From Candidatus Hydrogenedentota bacterium (GTDB lineage Bacteria > Hydrogenedentota > Hydrogenedentia > Hydrogenedentales > SLHB01), in NCBI GenBank assembly GCA_026387845.1, contig JAPLKX010000042.1, forward strand, positions 1-5,911: DNA of 5,911 nt. The letters are read 5' to 3'. The first letter of the stretch is position 1. Every line of letters starts with the position of its first letter. Made by a program: the position numbers and the translations under genes. Below, one piece after another: positions 5,548-5,911 of this stretch. Below the pieces are notes generated by a model. That model was given only the letters and a program-made list of their open reading frames with translations. It was not told the DNA's origin and ran no database searches.

Positions 5548-5910
5548 TCAGGTGTTGTAAGCGCTTTCGCCGTGCTGGGCGAGATCGAGCCCGGTTCTCT
5601 CCGTCTCTTCCGAGACGCGCAATCCGACGAGTTTCTCAACGACCGTGAGCAGGATCCAGGTGGCAACGACGCAGTAGGCCACGGTGATGCCGGCGCCCAG
5701 CAGTTGGATGATCAACTGCCGGCCCATGTTCAGGCCCGGAATGGTTCCGCCGAGAGCGCCGGATGCGAAGATGCCCGCAAGCAGCACGCCGACAACCCCG
5801 CCGACGCCGTGGACGCCGAAGGCGTCGAGGGAGTCGTCGTAACCGAGCCAATTCTTGAGGCGGGTGGCGCTCCAAGAGCACAGCGCACCGGCTGCGAGTC
5901 CAATAGCGAT
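5548..5910 (-). CDS. amt: Ammonium transporter (Amt family), C-terminal 120 residues, 5' end outside the window
   Basis: The frame enters from the window edge and gives the C-terminal 120 residues of an Amt/AmtB channel, which moves ammonium across the inner membrane. Residues 26-41 (DSLDAFGVHGVGGVVG) contain the signature around the second pore histidine, here His34, equivalent to His318 of E. coli AmtB. Two further hydrophobic segments follow: VVGVLLAGIFASGALGG (about 39-55), and IIQLLGAGITVAYCVVATWILLTVV (about 67-91). The cytoplasmic tail GLRVSEETERTGLDLAQHGE and the final SAYNT closely match the AmtB-type tail that binds the PII protein GlnK, which makes PII control likely. A glnK or other nitrogen gene often sits next to amt, but here the downstream neighbour is the unrelated array. 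The N-terminal part lies beyond base 5911, so the start cannot be given. Confidence 0.95.
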   Translation of the reverse strand: MAIGLAAGALCSWSATRLKNWLGYDDSLDAFGVHGVGGVVGVLLAGIFASGALGGTIPGLNMGRQLIIQLLGAGITVAYCVVATWILLTVVEKLVGLRVSEETERTGLDLAQHGESAYNT

Positions 5911-5911
5911 G

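Overview
The window is GC-rich bacterial DNA, and every supportable gene lies on the minus strand. In transcription order (high to low coordinates) it holds the 3' end of an ammonium transporter gene (amt/amtB type), a 259-base intergenic region with an inverted pair of REP-like hairpins (REPIN/BIME-like), an array of seven tandem paralogous genes of a family I do not recognise, and an isochorismatase-family cysteine hydrolase. Nothing fixes the taxon. The GC content, the GTAG-headed REP element and a lineage-specific tandem expansion would suit a Verrucomicrobiota-like or other environmental bacterium, but that is a weak guess.

The paralog array (about 813-5288) dominates the window. I call the copies A to G in transcription order. 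Each full copy is about 233-259 residues and has the same layout: two N-terminal lysines, one strongly hydrophobic helix (about residues 5-26), a short charged stretch, a conserved PPLTxQEL-like motif at about residue 37, a variable Ala/Pro/Thr/Ser-rich linker of 20-40 residues, and a conserved C-terminal domain. That domain begins with LPRRLxRxATxEQRR and continues through a Gly-rich SSPLGG segment and helical-repeat-like blocks (GxWxEAK, LAWLEDDPExAARYMELA, ATGSxELAEHY). The expected topology is a membrane anchor with the C-terminal domain outside the cytoplasm. Each stop codon overlaps the next start codon as ATGA, at all six junctions, so the array looks like one translationally coupled transcript made by duplication of an exact one-gene unit.

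The array decays at its downstream end. Copies A-E are intact. Copy F has lost about 91 bases inside the helical-repeat domain, which shifts the frame; its original 3' end survives in another frame down to its ATGA junction. Copy G keeps only the anchor, the PPLT motif and the start of the linker before running into unrelated sequence. That sequence overlaps the start of the hydrolase gene and contains a good sigma70-like promoter for it.

The hydrolase and the ammonium transporter are ordinary flanking genes. Nothing in the sequence links either one functionally to the array. The array family is the part of the window most likely to be undescribed.
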